This document shows, piece by piece, positions 40,525-48,371 of a stretch of DNA of 64,000 nucleotides. A program made the translations under genes and the position numbers. Numbering within the stretch: the stretch's first letter is position 1; every line of letters begins with the position of its first letter. Source of the stretch: a virus; IMG/VR virus record IMGVR_UViG_3300027983_000009, positions 18,681-82,680 of that record, one strand, 5' to 3'. The notes under the pieces were generated by a model, which was given only the letters and a program-made list of their open reading frames with translations, ran no database searches and was not told the origin of the DNA.

Positions 40525-41288
40525 TGTCAGACTCTGCAGTATTCGTAACGCAGCTCCTGGGATTGCAGGTAGTGCAAGCCGGGCTGCTTGAGTGTGCCCA
40601 CAGCAGCGGTCCGCCGGTAGGTCAGACTGCTGACGGCCCTGTTGTGGGATTATTCCGTGTGCGGAGAGAGCTGGATGTGTCTCCGCAGGTTCAGAAGATT
40701 GCGGAGTCTGTATTGGACGGGGATAAGGATATCCGTATCGGCGGAATCCGCATTGTGATACCGGTTAGCAGGCAATACGTGTTTGCTACACCGCTGCCAG
40801 TATTCGTAGCAGCGGTAGGTACTGAGTTCAACGTATCGATTAGTAAGCTGGAGCTGATCCGGGACGAGCAAACCTCACAACCTGCGATCCTGGTTACGAC
40901 AGCTTCCAGCATCAAGCCAGACTTGGTTGTGGTGCTGGCGGTGTTGCCGGAAAATAAACCGGATACTGAGCCGTCGGGTTTTGATATCTCACTGATCACC
41001 ACCAAGTTGCTGCAAACCAACCGTGTCCCTGCGCAGCATACTGCTGCAATCATTAAAGCGACCCAGCACGCCTGGCGGACAGGGATGGCAACCCAAACAG
41101 CTTCGAGGATGCTGCCCAAGACAGGCAAGAAGGCATCACAGCACCAGCTTGAGGCTGCGGCTCGAGAGATAGTGAAACAGCTGGTAGATCAGCAGGTTGT
41201 CACGATGGGCCTATTTTTCTGGATGCGGCTGGGTTATTGGCTTCTCACTATTATCATGCTCCTTCTGGAGCAACCAGACAGCGACTAG
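40524..41288 (+). CDS. Protein with a C-terminal membrane segment, 254 aa
   Basis: ATG inside the previous stop. The main part is beta-rich (RIGGIRIVIPVSRQYVFATP, AILVTTASSIKPDLVVVLAV), then a helix with HTAAIIKATQHAWRTG, and the last 25 residues (FFWMRLGYWLLTIIMLLLEQ) are a membrane segment. It may sit in the envelope with the lipoproteins upstream. Unknown family. Confidence 0.6.
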   Translation: MSDSAVFVTQLLGLQVVQAGLLECAHSSGPPVGQTADGPVVGLFRVRRELDVSPQVQKIAESVLDGDKDIRIGGIRIVIPVSRQYVFATPLPVFVAAVGTEFNVSISKLELIRDEQTSQPAILVTTASSIKPDLVVVLAVLPENKPDTEPSGFDISLITTKLLQTNRVPAQHTAAIIKATQHAWRTGMATQTASRMLPKTGKKASQHQLEAAAREIVKQLVDQQVVTMGLFFWMRLGYWLLTIIMLLLEQPDSD

Positions 41289-41331
41289 ACCGTTGTGGTC
41301 TTGCAGTCGTTTTTGTTTTTTTGGCTGTTAC

Positions 41332-41401
41332 GCCTCTGCAGAGGCTTCGTGTCTGCAGCTGAAGAAATGAAGCCTCTGCAGAGGCTTTGTGTCTGCAGAG
41401 G
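41332..41401 (+). promoter_or_regulatory. Two tandem type A leader hairpins
   Basis: First: CTGCAG/CTGCAG around AGGCTTCGTGT (41336-41358). Second: a 9-bp perfect stem CCTCTGCAG/CTGCAGAGG around AGGCTTTGTGT (41373-41401), the strongest copy in the window. Located between the stop at 41288 and the start at 41463. Confidence 0.85.
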
Positions 41402-41462
41402 CAGAGATACTGCGCCTGCGAATGGTGCATCATCAGTTCACTGTAGCTATGTAGGGAGTAAC

Positions 41463-41942
41463 ATGCAGCCACGACTGGACCGTATAGGTGATATCACCAG
41501 AGCAGCTGTCACGCAGCTGTTTATGCAACTGCTCAACCCGCAGCGGCGATACAGAGTGGCAGAGTTTGACTTTACTACGTACGACATTGCTAAGCCTGTA
41601 GTAGAGGCTGCGCAGTTCATGCTATCTCAAACACTGACTCCGACAGAGATCGATACTGTGCGTAAGAAGTCAGTAGAGCTGTGGAAGAGATATGTGAGCA
41701 TGACCGGAGTGGCTGAGTGGTGCGGAGAAGGAGCTGACGGCTCTACCCCGGAGAAGCTGATGATGCGGTGGGCTACAGACGCCCAGCAGCTGCTGGAAGC
41801 TGGCACACGCGAAGACTTAGCGGAAGCTAAGACGCACATGACACTGATACAGAACACGATTAAAGAGCTACAGCAGCAACGTGGTATTTCGGGCACACCA
41901 GTCAGCAGGCCACCAGCTATACAGCAGAGAAAGAGGAAGTAG
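41463..41942 (+). CDS. Helical hypothetical protein, 159 aa
   Basis: ATG at 41463 behind GGGAG; the open frame before it crosses hairpins. Helical, with VTQLFMQLLNPQRRYRVAEF and EAKTHMTLIQNTIKELQQQR. Pro-rich basic end. Unknown. Confidence 0.55.
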   Translation: MQPRLDRIGDITRAAVTQLFMQLLNPQRRYRVAEFDFTTYDIAKPVVEAAQFMLSQTLTPTEIDTVRKKSVELWKRYVSMTGVAEWCGEGADGSTPEKLMMRWATDAQQLLEAGTREDLAEAKTHMTLIQNTIKELQQQRGISGTPVSRPPAIQQRKRK

Positions 41943-41988
41943 TGTGAGCAGGCTTGTGCAACTACAGTCGGTGATTGGAGACTAAGCT

Positions 41989-42183
41989 ATGTTAGCGTAC
42001 GGAGCTAGAGTTATTGAGTTCATGGACGGCCCATTACAGGGCGAGTTTCACGAAGTAGAGAACGGCTTCCCGTGCCCGGATAGGATGTCCGTACCAGATG
42101 CGACAGCGAAGTGGGAATACATATACGACATAGATAGCAGTACAGGCAGAGCGACCTTCGTCAGCGAGGGTGTGCGCAGATAG
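41989..42183 (+). CDS. Small hypothetical protein, 64 aa
   Basis: ATG after GGAGACTAAG. It contains AYGARVIEFMDGPLQGEFHE and WEYIYDIDSSTGRATF. A beta-rich fold, unknown. Confidence 0.5.
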   Translation: MLAYGARVIEFMDGPLQGEFHEVENGFPCPDRMSVPDATAKWEYIYDIDSSTGRATFVSEGVRR

Positions 42184-42194
42184 CAGGAGACACA

Positions 42195-42509
42195 ATGAGC
42201 GTCAAATACATCCGATACACAGACGAGAAAACAGAGCCGGTAGCTCGCAAACCTATCAGCGTAGGTAAAGACCCGGCAGCACAGGGTTTCCTGAGGATGT
42301 TTGGTCAGCCGACCAAGCTACCAGGTCAGGACGACGAGGGTTACGGCGGCAAGATCACCACAGACAAGATGGTCTACGTCAACCGTAGTGATACTAGCAC
42401 CAATGGCAACGCTAGAGGCGGTCGCTGGTACCGCGTGTATGCAACTTGCTACGGCAATGCGACATCCTCTTGGGTGCTCATAGGAAAAACTCGGTACCAC
42501 TTACGTTGA
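42195..42509 (+). CDS. Hypothetical protein, 104 aa
   Basis: ATG 7 nt after CAGGAG. Its C-terminal part (WYRVYATCYGNATSSWVLIG, then KTRYHLR) is a beta sheet. The DNA for this end and the following 20 nt is duplicated at 42765-42840. Confidence 0.55.
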   Translation: MSVKYIRYTDEKTEPVARKPISVGKDPAAQGFLRMFGQPTKLPGQDDEGYGGKITTDKMVYVNRSDTSTNGNARGGRWYRVYATCYGNATSSWVLIGKTRYHLR

Positions 42510-42538
42510 CCGCAGAGGCAGCAAACAGGACGTAGCGA

Positions 42539-42642
42539 TCTGCAGAAATGAAGCCTCTGCAGGGGCATGACTAGCACTGTACGCTGAACCTGTGGCGAGT
42601 CAACTGCACAGGTAAAAAATTGTGTAACAGCACCACGGAATT
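42539..42642 (+). repeat. R100 repeat, copy 2
   Basis: Same sequence as 24762-24866 with few changes. It begins CTGCAG-AAATGAAGCCT-CTGCAG, and the part after GCATGACTAGCACTGTACGC is conserved to AATTGTGTAACAGCACCACGG. A TAG near its start shows the element is not a coding repeat. Confidence 0.8.
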
Positions 42643-42674
42643 TGAAGAGACAGCAAACAGAAAGCAGGAAAATC

Positions 42675-42824
42675 ATGAAAGACCAGGACTACTACAAAGA
42701 GCTCTACCCAGTGATCCTAGACCGTTGGTTTTTACGCCTCTGCAGGGGCTTCGTGTCTGCAGCTTACGGCAATGCGACATCCTCTTGGGTGCTCATTGGA
42801 AACATTCAGTACCACTTACGTTGA
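42675..42824 (+). pseudogene. Chimeric gene fragment joined through a hairpin element, 49 aa
   Basis: The start (MKDQDYYKEL, with GAAAGCAGGAAAATC leader) matches the gene at 43000. The middle (LRLCRGFVSA) is a type A hairpin (42734-42763: CTGCAG/CTGCAG around GGGCTTCGTGT). The end (YGNATSSWVLIG, then HLR) matches the C-terminus of the gene at 42195. It has a ribosome binding site, so a short hybrid protein may be made. Confidence 0.7.
42734..42763 (+). promoter_or_regulatory. Type A hairpin inside the chimeric fragment
   Basis: CTGCAG/CTGCAG around GGGCTTCGTGT, exactly at the joint between the two gene fragments. Confidence 0.75.
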
Positions 42825-42841
42825 CCGCAGAGGCAGCAACA

Positions 42842-43003
42842 ATGGTTACGGGAAATAAGGTGACGGTTAAAGAAGAGCACAAGAAGACCAAACAGCCAGC
42901 AGCTGGATACAGTCGACCACTTGGGGAGTCTTGTGCTGAGTGCGGGTTAATATTTGGACAGCACCGCCATAATTGCAGTAAACAGAAAGCAGGAAAATCA
43001 TGA
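42842..43003 (+). CDS. Small zinc-binding protein, 53 aa
   Basis: ATG after GCAGCA (weak site). The end has CAECG, then HRHNC, a C-x2-C...H-x-H-x2-C pattern. Its stop overlaps the next ATG (ATGA). Confidence 0.45.
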   Translation: MVTGNKVTVKEEHKKTKQPAAGYSRPLGESCAECGLIFGQHRHNCSKQKAGKS

Positions 43004-43626
43004 AAGACTGGGACTACTACACCGAAACGGACGTTCGATTTTACGGATTCAAGGAAGAGAGTACTCTGTTTAGTGAGCGATTGCAGGCGATAGACGCAGC
43101 AAAACTAACAGCAGAGGAGCGAGAGACGGCCAAGAGAGAGCTGAAGCCGACGATTCGCCGAGAGTTTCGGGAATTAAATGCTCCGCACAGGGCGGCATTA
43201 AGACGCAAGCAAGACGAGTTCTGGGCAGACGCCCGGGAAGATTTGGGGTATACCGAGACCTTGTCGAAGGAAGCTGTAGCAGCCATGGAGAGCGAAGCCT
43301 GGGAGCAGGAGCACTCTGATGGTTTCTCTGAAGTGTACATCGCACTGCAAGACTTGTGGGCTGTTGTTGAGGCGGCAGCGGCAGCGGCAGTTAAAGTCGC
43401 TACCGTGCCGGCTGAGACGGCAACCAAAAAACCGGAAAAGAATACGAGACAGATCCGCCAATTGCAAGACCTGACAACAGCGGTGATGATCTCGCTGAAT
43501 CACAGTTCGTCGCCTAGGGTCGTTGGGATTGCTAGGGACACTGCTAGCAACACGCCGAATGTACTGCTCGCTACAGCTCAGGATGTACCTATCCGTATTA
43601 CTGTAGATCTGCAGGTGGGGCTCTAA
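43000..43626 (+). CDS. Helical hypothetical protein, 208 aa
   Basis: ATG behind CAGGAAAATC. A long charged helix (AERETAKRELKPTIRREFRE), then an Ala-rich helix and a beta part at the end (RVVGIARDTASNTPNVLLAT; VPIRITVDLQVGL). Unknown. The leader and first 10 codons were copied into the chimera at 42648-42700. Confidence 0.6.
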   Translation: MKDWDYYTETDVRFYGFKEESTLFSERLQAIDAAKLTAEERETAKRELKPTIRREFRELNAPHRAALRRKQDEFWADAREDLGYTETLSKEAVAAMESEAWEQEHSDGFSEVYIALQDLWAVVEAAAAAAVKVATVPAETATKKPEKNTRQIRQLQDLTTAVMISLNHSSSPRVVGIARDTASNTPNVLLATAQDVPIRITVDLQVGL

Positions 43627-43627
43627 G

Positions 43628-43846
43628 ATGGCCAGATTCACAATCGCAGAGCTGAAGGCTGGTACGTGCAGCATGACAGAGCTGGCTCGCGTGATAGATT
43701 TGAAATTGAGTAGATGGCCGGGGAATTGCGACTTTGTGGCGACGAAGCTGGTAGAGTACGGCCAATTACCGGGCCGCGTAGTGCGAGGTCACTACCATGG
43801 CCGAATATCATCTGCAGAAATGAAGCCTCTGCAGAGGCATGCCTAG
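43628..43846 (+). pseudogene. GHYxG-type phage protein truncated by R100, 72 aa
   Basis: The sequence FTIAELKAGTC, then RWPGNCDFVATKLVEYGQLP and RVVRGHYHG matches an uncharacterised phage family whose members continue with a HGWI...PDGxIxDPTRW region. Here the frame runs into R100 copy 3 after GHYHG, ends ISSAEMKPLQRHA, and the expected second half is missing. Likely truncated by insertion of the repeat. Confidence 0.6.
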
Positions 43847-43899
43847 CACTGTACGCTGAACTTGAGGCGAGTCAACTGCACAGGTAAAAAATTGTGTAA
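43811..43899 (+). repeat. R100 repeat, copy 3, disrupting a gene
   Basis: CTGCAG-AAATGAAGCCT-CTGCAG at the start, as in copies 1 and 2. It is identical to copy 2 over long stretches (GGGCATGAC vs AGGCATGCC differ). It diverges after AATTGTGTAA. Located at the broken 3-prime end of the gene at 43628. Confidence 0.8.
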
Positions 43900-43947
43900 A
43901 ATCCCCCTAAACGCCTCAATAGAGGCTGCTCGAACGAAAGGATAACT

Positions 43948-44193
43948 ATGACCAAGCAGGCGCCAGTATGGTTTGCGTTAATTGGAGGGGCCTATGAGAT
44001 CTGCATTGCGTGCAGCGAGACGCTGGCTGAAATAGAGAGTGCCCAGAAGGATGTTGTGACGGCCACCAGGATCGTCGAGACAACCCGAGAGTACGAGCGT
44101 GGTGAGAAAGTCACCCAGTACACGTACACTGAAAAAGTGAGCAAACTACAGGCCGAGCCCGACGCCGTACCGAACCCGCCAGAGGAAGGGTAG
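43948..44193 (+). CDS. Hypothetical protein, 81 aa
   Basis: ATG after CGAAAGGA. It contains WFALIGGAYEICIACSETLA and YERGEKVTQYTYTEKVSK. Unknown. Confidence 0.5.
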   Translation: MTKQAPVWFALIGGAYEICIACSETLAEIESAQKDVVTATRIVETTREYERGEKVTQYTYTEKVSKLQAEPDAVPNPPEEG

Positions 44194-44199
44194 TAAACT

Positions 44200-44418
44200 G
44201 TGCTGTGCCGTAACCAGCAGTGCGAAAGACTGCAACCAGATGCAATATACCGAGATGGTATGCTGCACACACCTATCCCCGAGGCTAGACGAGTTACGGG
44301 GGTAGTTGCTTATTTTCGGGAGATTGTTCGTCAGCACCAACAGTCAGCCAAGTGGGGTCGTACGGACTCCGCTGGCAGACTGGTGCACCTCATTTACCCA
44401 GATGGAGCCGACACATGA
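44200..44418 (+). CDS. Small Cys-containing hypothetical protein, 72 aa
   Basis: GTG start. CRNQQC at the N-terminus; then VTGVVAYFREIVRQHQQSAK, helical. The stop overlaps the next ATG. Confidence 0.45.
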   Translation: MLCRNQQCERLQPDAIYRDGMLHTPIPEARRVTGVVAYFREIVRQHQQSAKWGRTDSAGRLVHLIYPDGADT

Positions 44419-45257
44419 GTACAGAGCAGCGATACGCAGAGATCCTCGGGACCAACGTTATCGAGATTCCGACCCACCCGAAGAGGGAGATACCAAGTTG
44501 GGTGACCCCCATCAGCAGCATGGGGTACATTATGGCGAGACTCGCCGTGGTGCAGCAGCTTATCGCCGCACTGAGGAAACTGTTGCCGGATACAAGTATG
44601 GATTACGTTACACCAATCTGGGTACACCCTATTGATGAGGCCGTGGCCACACCAGAATTCCGACCTGTTGTGTGGGGCAACTGCAGCCATCCACTGTTGG
44701 CTATCCCTGATGTCAGGGTACTGACGCACCACATACAGAGAGCACCACAATTCCAAGCAGAGATAGCGGCAGTGTACAGCGAGTTGTGGGGGAGCGTGCT
44801 GCAGCTAAACTCCGAGGCTTTTACTCATCGAGACATTGTCGCGGACTGTGTTAAAACAGTTATGTCAATCCGCATGGGCCGCACGCAGGTCAGGCCGGTC
44901 AGGTTGTCATCCTCCCGCTGGGTGTTCGATTGCCACAGTCCCGACCTGGAGTGTCAGTTAACGGAGTTTCTGCTGTTTGCAGTGATCGGAATGTCGCGGG
45001 AGATAAATAAGGTAATGCGTGACAAGCTGCGGTCAGCGGAGCCCGGCGACGTTGCGCATGTCAGCTACGAGGTGCCGCAGCTTGAGTTTCAGCTATCGCA
45101 GCACATGTTGTCTATAGTCAGCACCACCCACCTTGTTGTAGTCGTTGTGCCGGAAGACGTCCCGTCGCCGCTGTATGTGTACGCTCCAGACTCTACGCCA
45201 GACGGCACGCTGCATTTCTTCAGTATCGACGGCAATAGCATCGACTACGACAAGTAG
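44415..45257 (+). CDS. Hypothetical protein, 280 aa
   Basis: ATG inside the previous gene's end. A mixed alpha/beta protein; central part FTHRDIVADCVKTVMSIRMG, then DLECQLTEFLLFAVIGMSRE and a C-terminal LVVVVVPEDVPSPLYVYAPD. No family recognised. A terminator follows. Confidence 0.6.
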   Translation: MSTEQRYAEILGTNVIEIPTHPKREIPSWVTPISSMGYIMARLAVVQQLIAALRKLLPDTSMDYVTPIWVHPIDEAVATPEFRPVVWGNCSHPLLAIPDVRVLTHHIQRAPQFQAEIAAVYSELWGSVLQLNSEAFTHRDIVADCVKTVMSIRMGRTQVRPVRLSSSRWVFDCHSPDLECQLTEFLLFAVIGMSREINKVMRDKLRSAEPGDVAHVSYEVPQLEFQLSQHMLSIVSTTHLVVVVVPEDVPSPLYVYAPDSTPDGTLHFFSIDGNSIDYDK

Positions 45258-45277
45258 GACCTTGTGAGGTGAGCCGT

Positions 45278-45310
45278 ACTGCCGTAGTCATCTGCGGCAG
45301 TTTTTTATTT
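45278..45310 (+). terminator. Rho-independent terminator
   Basis: ACTGCCG/CGGCAGT around TAGTCATCTG, followed by TTTTTATTTATA. A clear intrinsic terminator. Confidence 0.85.
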
Positions 45311-45315
45311 ATACT

Positions 45316-45339
45316 GCCACTGCGGTGGCGTATCTGTGA
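45316..45339 (+). promoter_or_regulatory. Type A leader hairpin
   Basis: CACTG/CTGTG (one mismatch) around the 11-nt loop CGGTGGCGTAT, directly after the terminator and 12 nt before the next start. Confidence 0.65.
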
Positions 45340-45350
45340 GGGGGATAAAC

Positions 45351-45791
45351 GTGGCGATCAGAGTAACTCCGCAACAGCGGGACAGTATGGCTGAGCATGT
45401 TTACCAGACAGCCAGGAGCTGGCTGGAGGTGAACTACGGCGAGCGGTGCGACGAGTACGAGTTAGGCTGCGAAAGTTGCCTGCGGTATGAGCTGCTGGAT
45501 AAACTATTGGCAGGTACTACTACTGTGGCAACACTCATAAAGGAGGTTGAGCGGCTGGATACAGCCCTGGCGTGGCGGTGGGCTATGTTGGAGAGTATGG
45601 AAGACACTAAGCAGCCAGAGGCGGACAGGACGCGTGTGTTACGGCTAGTGGAGCAGGTGTTCGGCGTAGCCGAGCAGGCAGTTAAGCAGTTGGACGACTC
45701 GCTAGAGTCGGCTGCAATCAAGAAAGAGCTGGAAAAAGTAACAGCAGCGAGGGAAGTGTTATGCCAAGACAGGGTGTGCCCGCCGAAGTAA
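45351..45791 (+). CDS. Helical hypothetical protein, 146 aa
   Basis: GTG at 45351 behind AGGGGGA. It is helical with a Cys pair (GCESC) and VERLDTALAWRWAMLESMED. It overlaps the next gene by 31 nt. Confidence 0.55.
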   Translation: MAIRVTPQQRDSMAEHVYQTARSWLEVNYGERCDEYELGCESCLRYELLDKLLAGTTTVATLIKEVERLDTALAWRWAMLESMEDTKQPEADRTRVLRLVEQVFGVAEQAVKQLDDSLESAAIKKELEKVTAAREVLCQDRVCPPK

Positions 45792-46204
45792 GTGGGACGT
45801 TGCGAATGTCAAGCCTGCCAGAGGACATGCATAAACTGGTAGGAGATTTGCTTGAGGAGGTGCAGACTATAGAACTCGTAGGTAGTGGTGTAAACGTATA
45901 CGCAGACTTGGATCTGTGCGTGGTCCATACATCGCTTGAGCCGTACAGGCAGGATGCTGTAAATATGCTGGTAGAGTGGGGGCTGCCCGATCTTCGTAAA
46001 CTCTCGCAGTACTGTCAGGCTATGCAGGGAGGGGATGTATTCCCGCCGTTAGTTTTAATGTGCGAGTACGGACAGCTAGCAGACGGTTTTCACAGACTGG
46101 CTGCTATGTTGCTCCTCGGTATTACAACGCATCCGGCTATCTTGTTACAGGAGTCGCTGCAGATGAACAGCAACCAACAAAATGAAAGAGAGAAGCATGA
46201 GTAG
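45761..46204 (+). CDS. ParB/Srx-like protein, 147 aa
   Basis: ATG after GAGGGAAG. Residues 95-128 (DVFPPLVLMCEYGQLADGFH, then RLAAMLLLGITTHPAIL) carry the DGxHR motif of ParB/sulfiredoxin-fold domains. Its N-terminal part is a small alpha/beta fold. Function is unknown: nuclease, regulator or partition factor. Confidence 0.5.
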   Translation: MPRQGVPAEVSGTLRMSSLPEDMHKLVGDLLEEVQTIELVGSGVNVYADLDLCVVHTSLEPYRQDAVNMLVEWGLPDLRKLSQYCQAMQGGDVFPPLVLMCEYGQLADGFHRLAAMLLLGITTHPAILLQESLQMNSNQQNEREKHE

Positions 46205-46556
46205 CGTCGTAAAACCAAAAGAGCTCACGTGGGTAGAGTGCGTAGGGTTGTTCTGTGGGACCCAGGATTGTACTCCGCTGCAGCTAGCAGGGGATCTGGA
46301 CAGACAGCGAAAAAAGTTTAACCCGACAGGGTGGGTACTGCTGGAATGTCAGCAGCTTGACTCCCGCTACATGGGCACACACACAATGGCTCCGTTCGGC
46401 CCAACCAACACATTCAAAGAGCCGCCTACCCGACCAGTCAGTCCGCGAGGGTTGTCTTCTGATATGAGTGTAGTGATCGGTATCTTGCTGGTGAAGGAAC
46501 TACCGATGCTGGCCACCACCACAGGAGCGGCCAGTGCCGAAGAACAAAAACCGTAA
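46197..46556 (+). CDS. Hypothetical protein, 119 aa
   Basis: ATG at 46197 after GAAAGAGAG; an ATG at 46182 is also open. It contains ELTWVECVGLFCGTQDCTPL, then a Pro-rich linker and a hydrophobic MSVVIGILLVKELPMLA. Unknown. Confidence 0.5.
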   Translation: MSSVVKPKELTWVECVGLFCGTQDCTPLQLAGDLDRQRKKFNPTGWVLLECQQLDSRYMGTHTMAPFGPTNTFKEPPTRPVSPRGLSSDMSVVIGILLVKELPMLATTTGAASAEEQKP

Positions 46557-47085
46557 TAAGCCTCGTAAGAATTCGCACCACCGAAGATTTGTAAAACAGC
46601 GAGAGCCAGACAAGCGTAGAAATTCACTATTCCGGGTAGTGATCTACAAAGCTGACCTTAGTGTCATTACTGTAGGTACGGCTAACAATCTGGAGGTTGT
46701 ACTGCGACTGGCGGAGAGTCGGGATGTGTTTCGGCAAGTAGGCCCTGCCGAAGATCTCGTGGTAGAGCGGCAGGTCCACACACTAACCGCGGGGTTGCAG
46801 TGGCGACTGGATCGTGTAGTGAAGTACGCCACGGACAGACCCAGGTCTGCAGAGATCCTGAACGGTAGTCGGGTACGGGTGTACGATGGCCTGGATTTCA
46901 AAGACGACGTGAGTACTCCGGTAGGTATGCTGATGCGGCCGGCTACTGTCGTTTGCCGTTACGGCTGTAAGCGAGAGCTGGGCGGGGAGGTCTTTATGTA
47001 CCCAGATAATCTGGATGTCGTGTTTGACCACAGACCTAAACAGGTTTCACATGGCCACTTCACTGAAGGGGCTGAGTTACTTTAA
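46534..47085 (+). CDS. Basic hypothetical protein, 183 aa
   Basis: GTG start. The N-terminus is very basic (KNKNRNKPRKNSHHRRFVKQ), then a beta-alpha fold (SLFRVVIYKADLSVITVGTA; NNLEVVLRLAESRDVFRQ). Possibly a nucleic-acid-binding protein. Not recognised. Confidence 0.55.
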   Translation: MPKNKNRNKPRKNSHHRRFVKQREPDKRRNSLFRVVIYKADLSVITVGTANNLEVVLRLAESRDVFRQVGPAEDLVVERQVHTLTAGLQWRLDRVVKYATDRPRSAEILNGSRVRVYDGLDFKDDVSTPVGMLMRPATVVCRYGCKRELGGEVFMYPDNLDVVFDHRPKQVSHGHFTEGAELL

Positions 47086-47097
47086 CTGGGAGCAGCC

Positions 47098-47283
47098 GTG
47101 GACATTGAAGCTAACTTGCGAGAGCAGCTAGAGCTTGCGGAAGAGATTACAGCGTTGTGGGATGTATGCCCGGAGAGTGGCGAACCCACAGCAGCACAGG
47201 TCGATAAAGTGTATCAAGCGGGAATAAGGTTGGCCGAGCTGGTCATAGCGGCCGACCTGTTTAATAACACGATTAAAGTTTAG
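47098..47283 (+). CDS. Small acidic helical protein, 61 aa
   Basis: GTG after GGGAGCAG. Two helices (LREQLELAEEITALWDVCPE; VYQAGIRLAELVIAADLF). Unknown. Confidence 0.5.
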   Translation: MDIEANLREQLELAEEITALWDVCPESGEPTAAQVDKVYQAGIRLAELVIAADLFNNTIKV

Positions 47284-47297
47284 CGAGAAGGGTCACG

Positions 47298-47546
47298 ATG
47301 CTTATAAGGTACGTACACACTACTCGAGACAATGAGGATCACCGCCGGACACGAGACTTTGACAGGTGGCTGCATGAAAGTATTAACGCTGGCGGTATAG
47401 AGTGGCGGTTAAGGCAGCTGACAGCTGTTGTAGCCATACTGGTTACAACGCACCTGGAGCAGCACCCGCAGGATATTGGTAAGGTGGCTGACGCACTTGG
47501 TGACGACGGCCGAGATCACGAATTGTTACAAGACGAGCAAGGTTAA
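47298..47546 (+). CDS. Hypothetical protein, 82 aa
   Basis: ATG after GAAGGG. It contains LIRYVHTTRDNEDHRRTRDF and WRLRQLTAVVAILVTTHLEQ. Unknown. Confidence 0.5.
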   Translation: MLIRYVHTTRDNEDHRRTRDFDRWLHESINAGGIEWRLRQLTAVVAILVTTHLEQHPQDIGKVADALGDDGRDHELLQDEQG

Positions 47547-47551
47547 TAATC

Positions 47552-47707
47552 ATGCAGGCAGTTTATATAAGTTTAGCTATTGCAGCCGCGATGCTGGCAG
47601 GCCTGGTCGCTCTCAGCTCCGGGGGTGTAGTGCAGATCGTTGTGTGTGTAACGATAGCGGCGTATCTGCTTGGTGTTCGTGACGTGCATCCGCGAAGACG
47701 CGATTAA
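47552..47707 (+). CDS. Small two-helix membrane protein, 51 aa
   Basis: ATG after GGTTAATAATC. MQAVYISLAIAAAMLAGLVA and IVVCVTIAAYLLGV are hydrophobic, with a VHPRRRD end. Probably a membrane protein, role unknown. Confidence 0.6.
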   Translation: MQAVYISLAIAAAMLAGLVALSSGGVVQIVVCVTIAAYLLGVRDVHPRRRD

Positions 47708-47726
47708 TTGTAGGGAGTGAGTTCTT

Positions 47727-48041
47727 ATGGCTTCTAAGCCAGAGTGGTGTTACCAAGGTGTTGTGTATGCGTCTATGGACGCTGTAAAACTAGGTAGTCG
47801 CTATACAGTGAGTGGCACTACATCAACGGGGGGAAAAGTAACTACAGTTCTCCCTGTTACGTCCCCGGCAGCTCGTGCACCCGGTGTAGAGTATAAGGCT
47901 GGTGTTATGCTTCAGCCAAAGTCTATCCAGTTTGTGGACGACTACGGCAACACGCATACCATCACGACAAGAAGGGTACCTCCGGCGTGGTGGCGGAAAT
48001 TTCGAGCATCATTACACGCGTCCGGTTTTCAGCAGGAGTAA
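47727..48041 (+). CDS. Hypothetical protein, 104 aa
   Basis: ATG after AGGGAG. A Trp and Tyr rich start (MASKPEWCYQGVVYASMDAV), then beta strands (TTGGKVTTVLPVTS-like). Unknown. Confidence 0.5.
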   Translation: MASKPEWCYQGVVYASMDAVKLGSRYTVSGTTSTGGKVTTVLPVTSPAARAPGVEYKAGVMLQPKSIQFVDDYGNTHTITTRRVPPAWWRKFRASLHASGFQQE

Positions 48042-48047
48042 AAAAAC

Positions 48048-48371
48048 ATGAAGACAAAGAAGCCAGTTACGGCGGTTAGAGCTCCAGCACGGCGCCTGCA
48101 ATCCATGCACCCAAGTGCAGCTGCAGCGGTAGCTAATCGGGCGGCCTACGAGTTGCGGGAAATAGTGCAACGAATGACGAGAGATTGTGACGCACCAGCT
48201 GGTGGCGAGCTGGAATCAGCGGAACGGGAAAGCATGATGGCTGCTGTCTATCTGCTGGTTCAGATTATCCACGAGGCAGACGGACCTTGGCAAAGTAAAA
48301 CTGTGCTACACTTAGCGGCAGCACTGTCGGGCAAGGATGTCGCTACCCAATCGGAATACATGTACAGCTAA
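48048..48371 (+). CDS. Basic/helical hypothetical protein, 107 aa
   Basis: ATG after CAGGAGTAAAAAAC. A basic N-terminus, then helical (AAVANRAAYELREIVQRMTR; MAAVYLLVQIIHEADGP). Unknown. Confidence 0.5.
   Translation: MKTKKPVTAVRAPARRLQSMHPSAAAAVANRAAYELREIVQRMTRDCDAPAGGELESAERESMMAAVYLLVQIIHEADGPWQSKTVLHLAAALSGKDVATQSEYMYS

Noticed and set aside
20022-41401. Conserved leader peptides encoded by the type A hairpins
   Set aside because: The hairpin is read in different frames in different copies (QRLRVC, AEALYLR, GASYLR), some with stops, so the RNA or DNA is conserved rather than a peptide.
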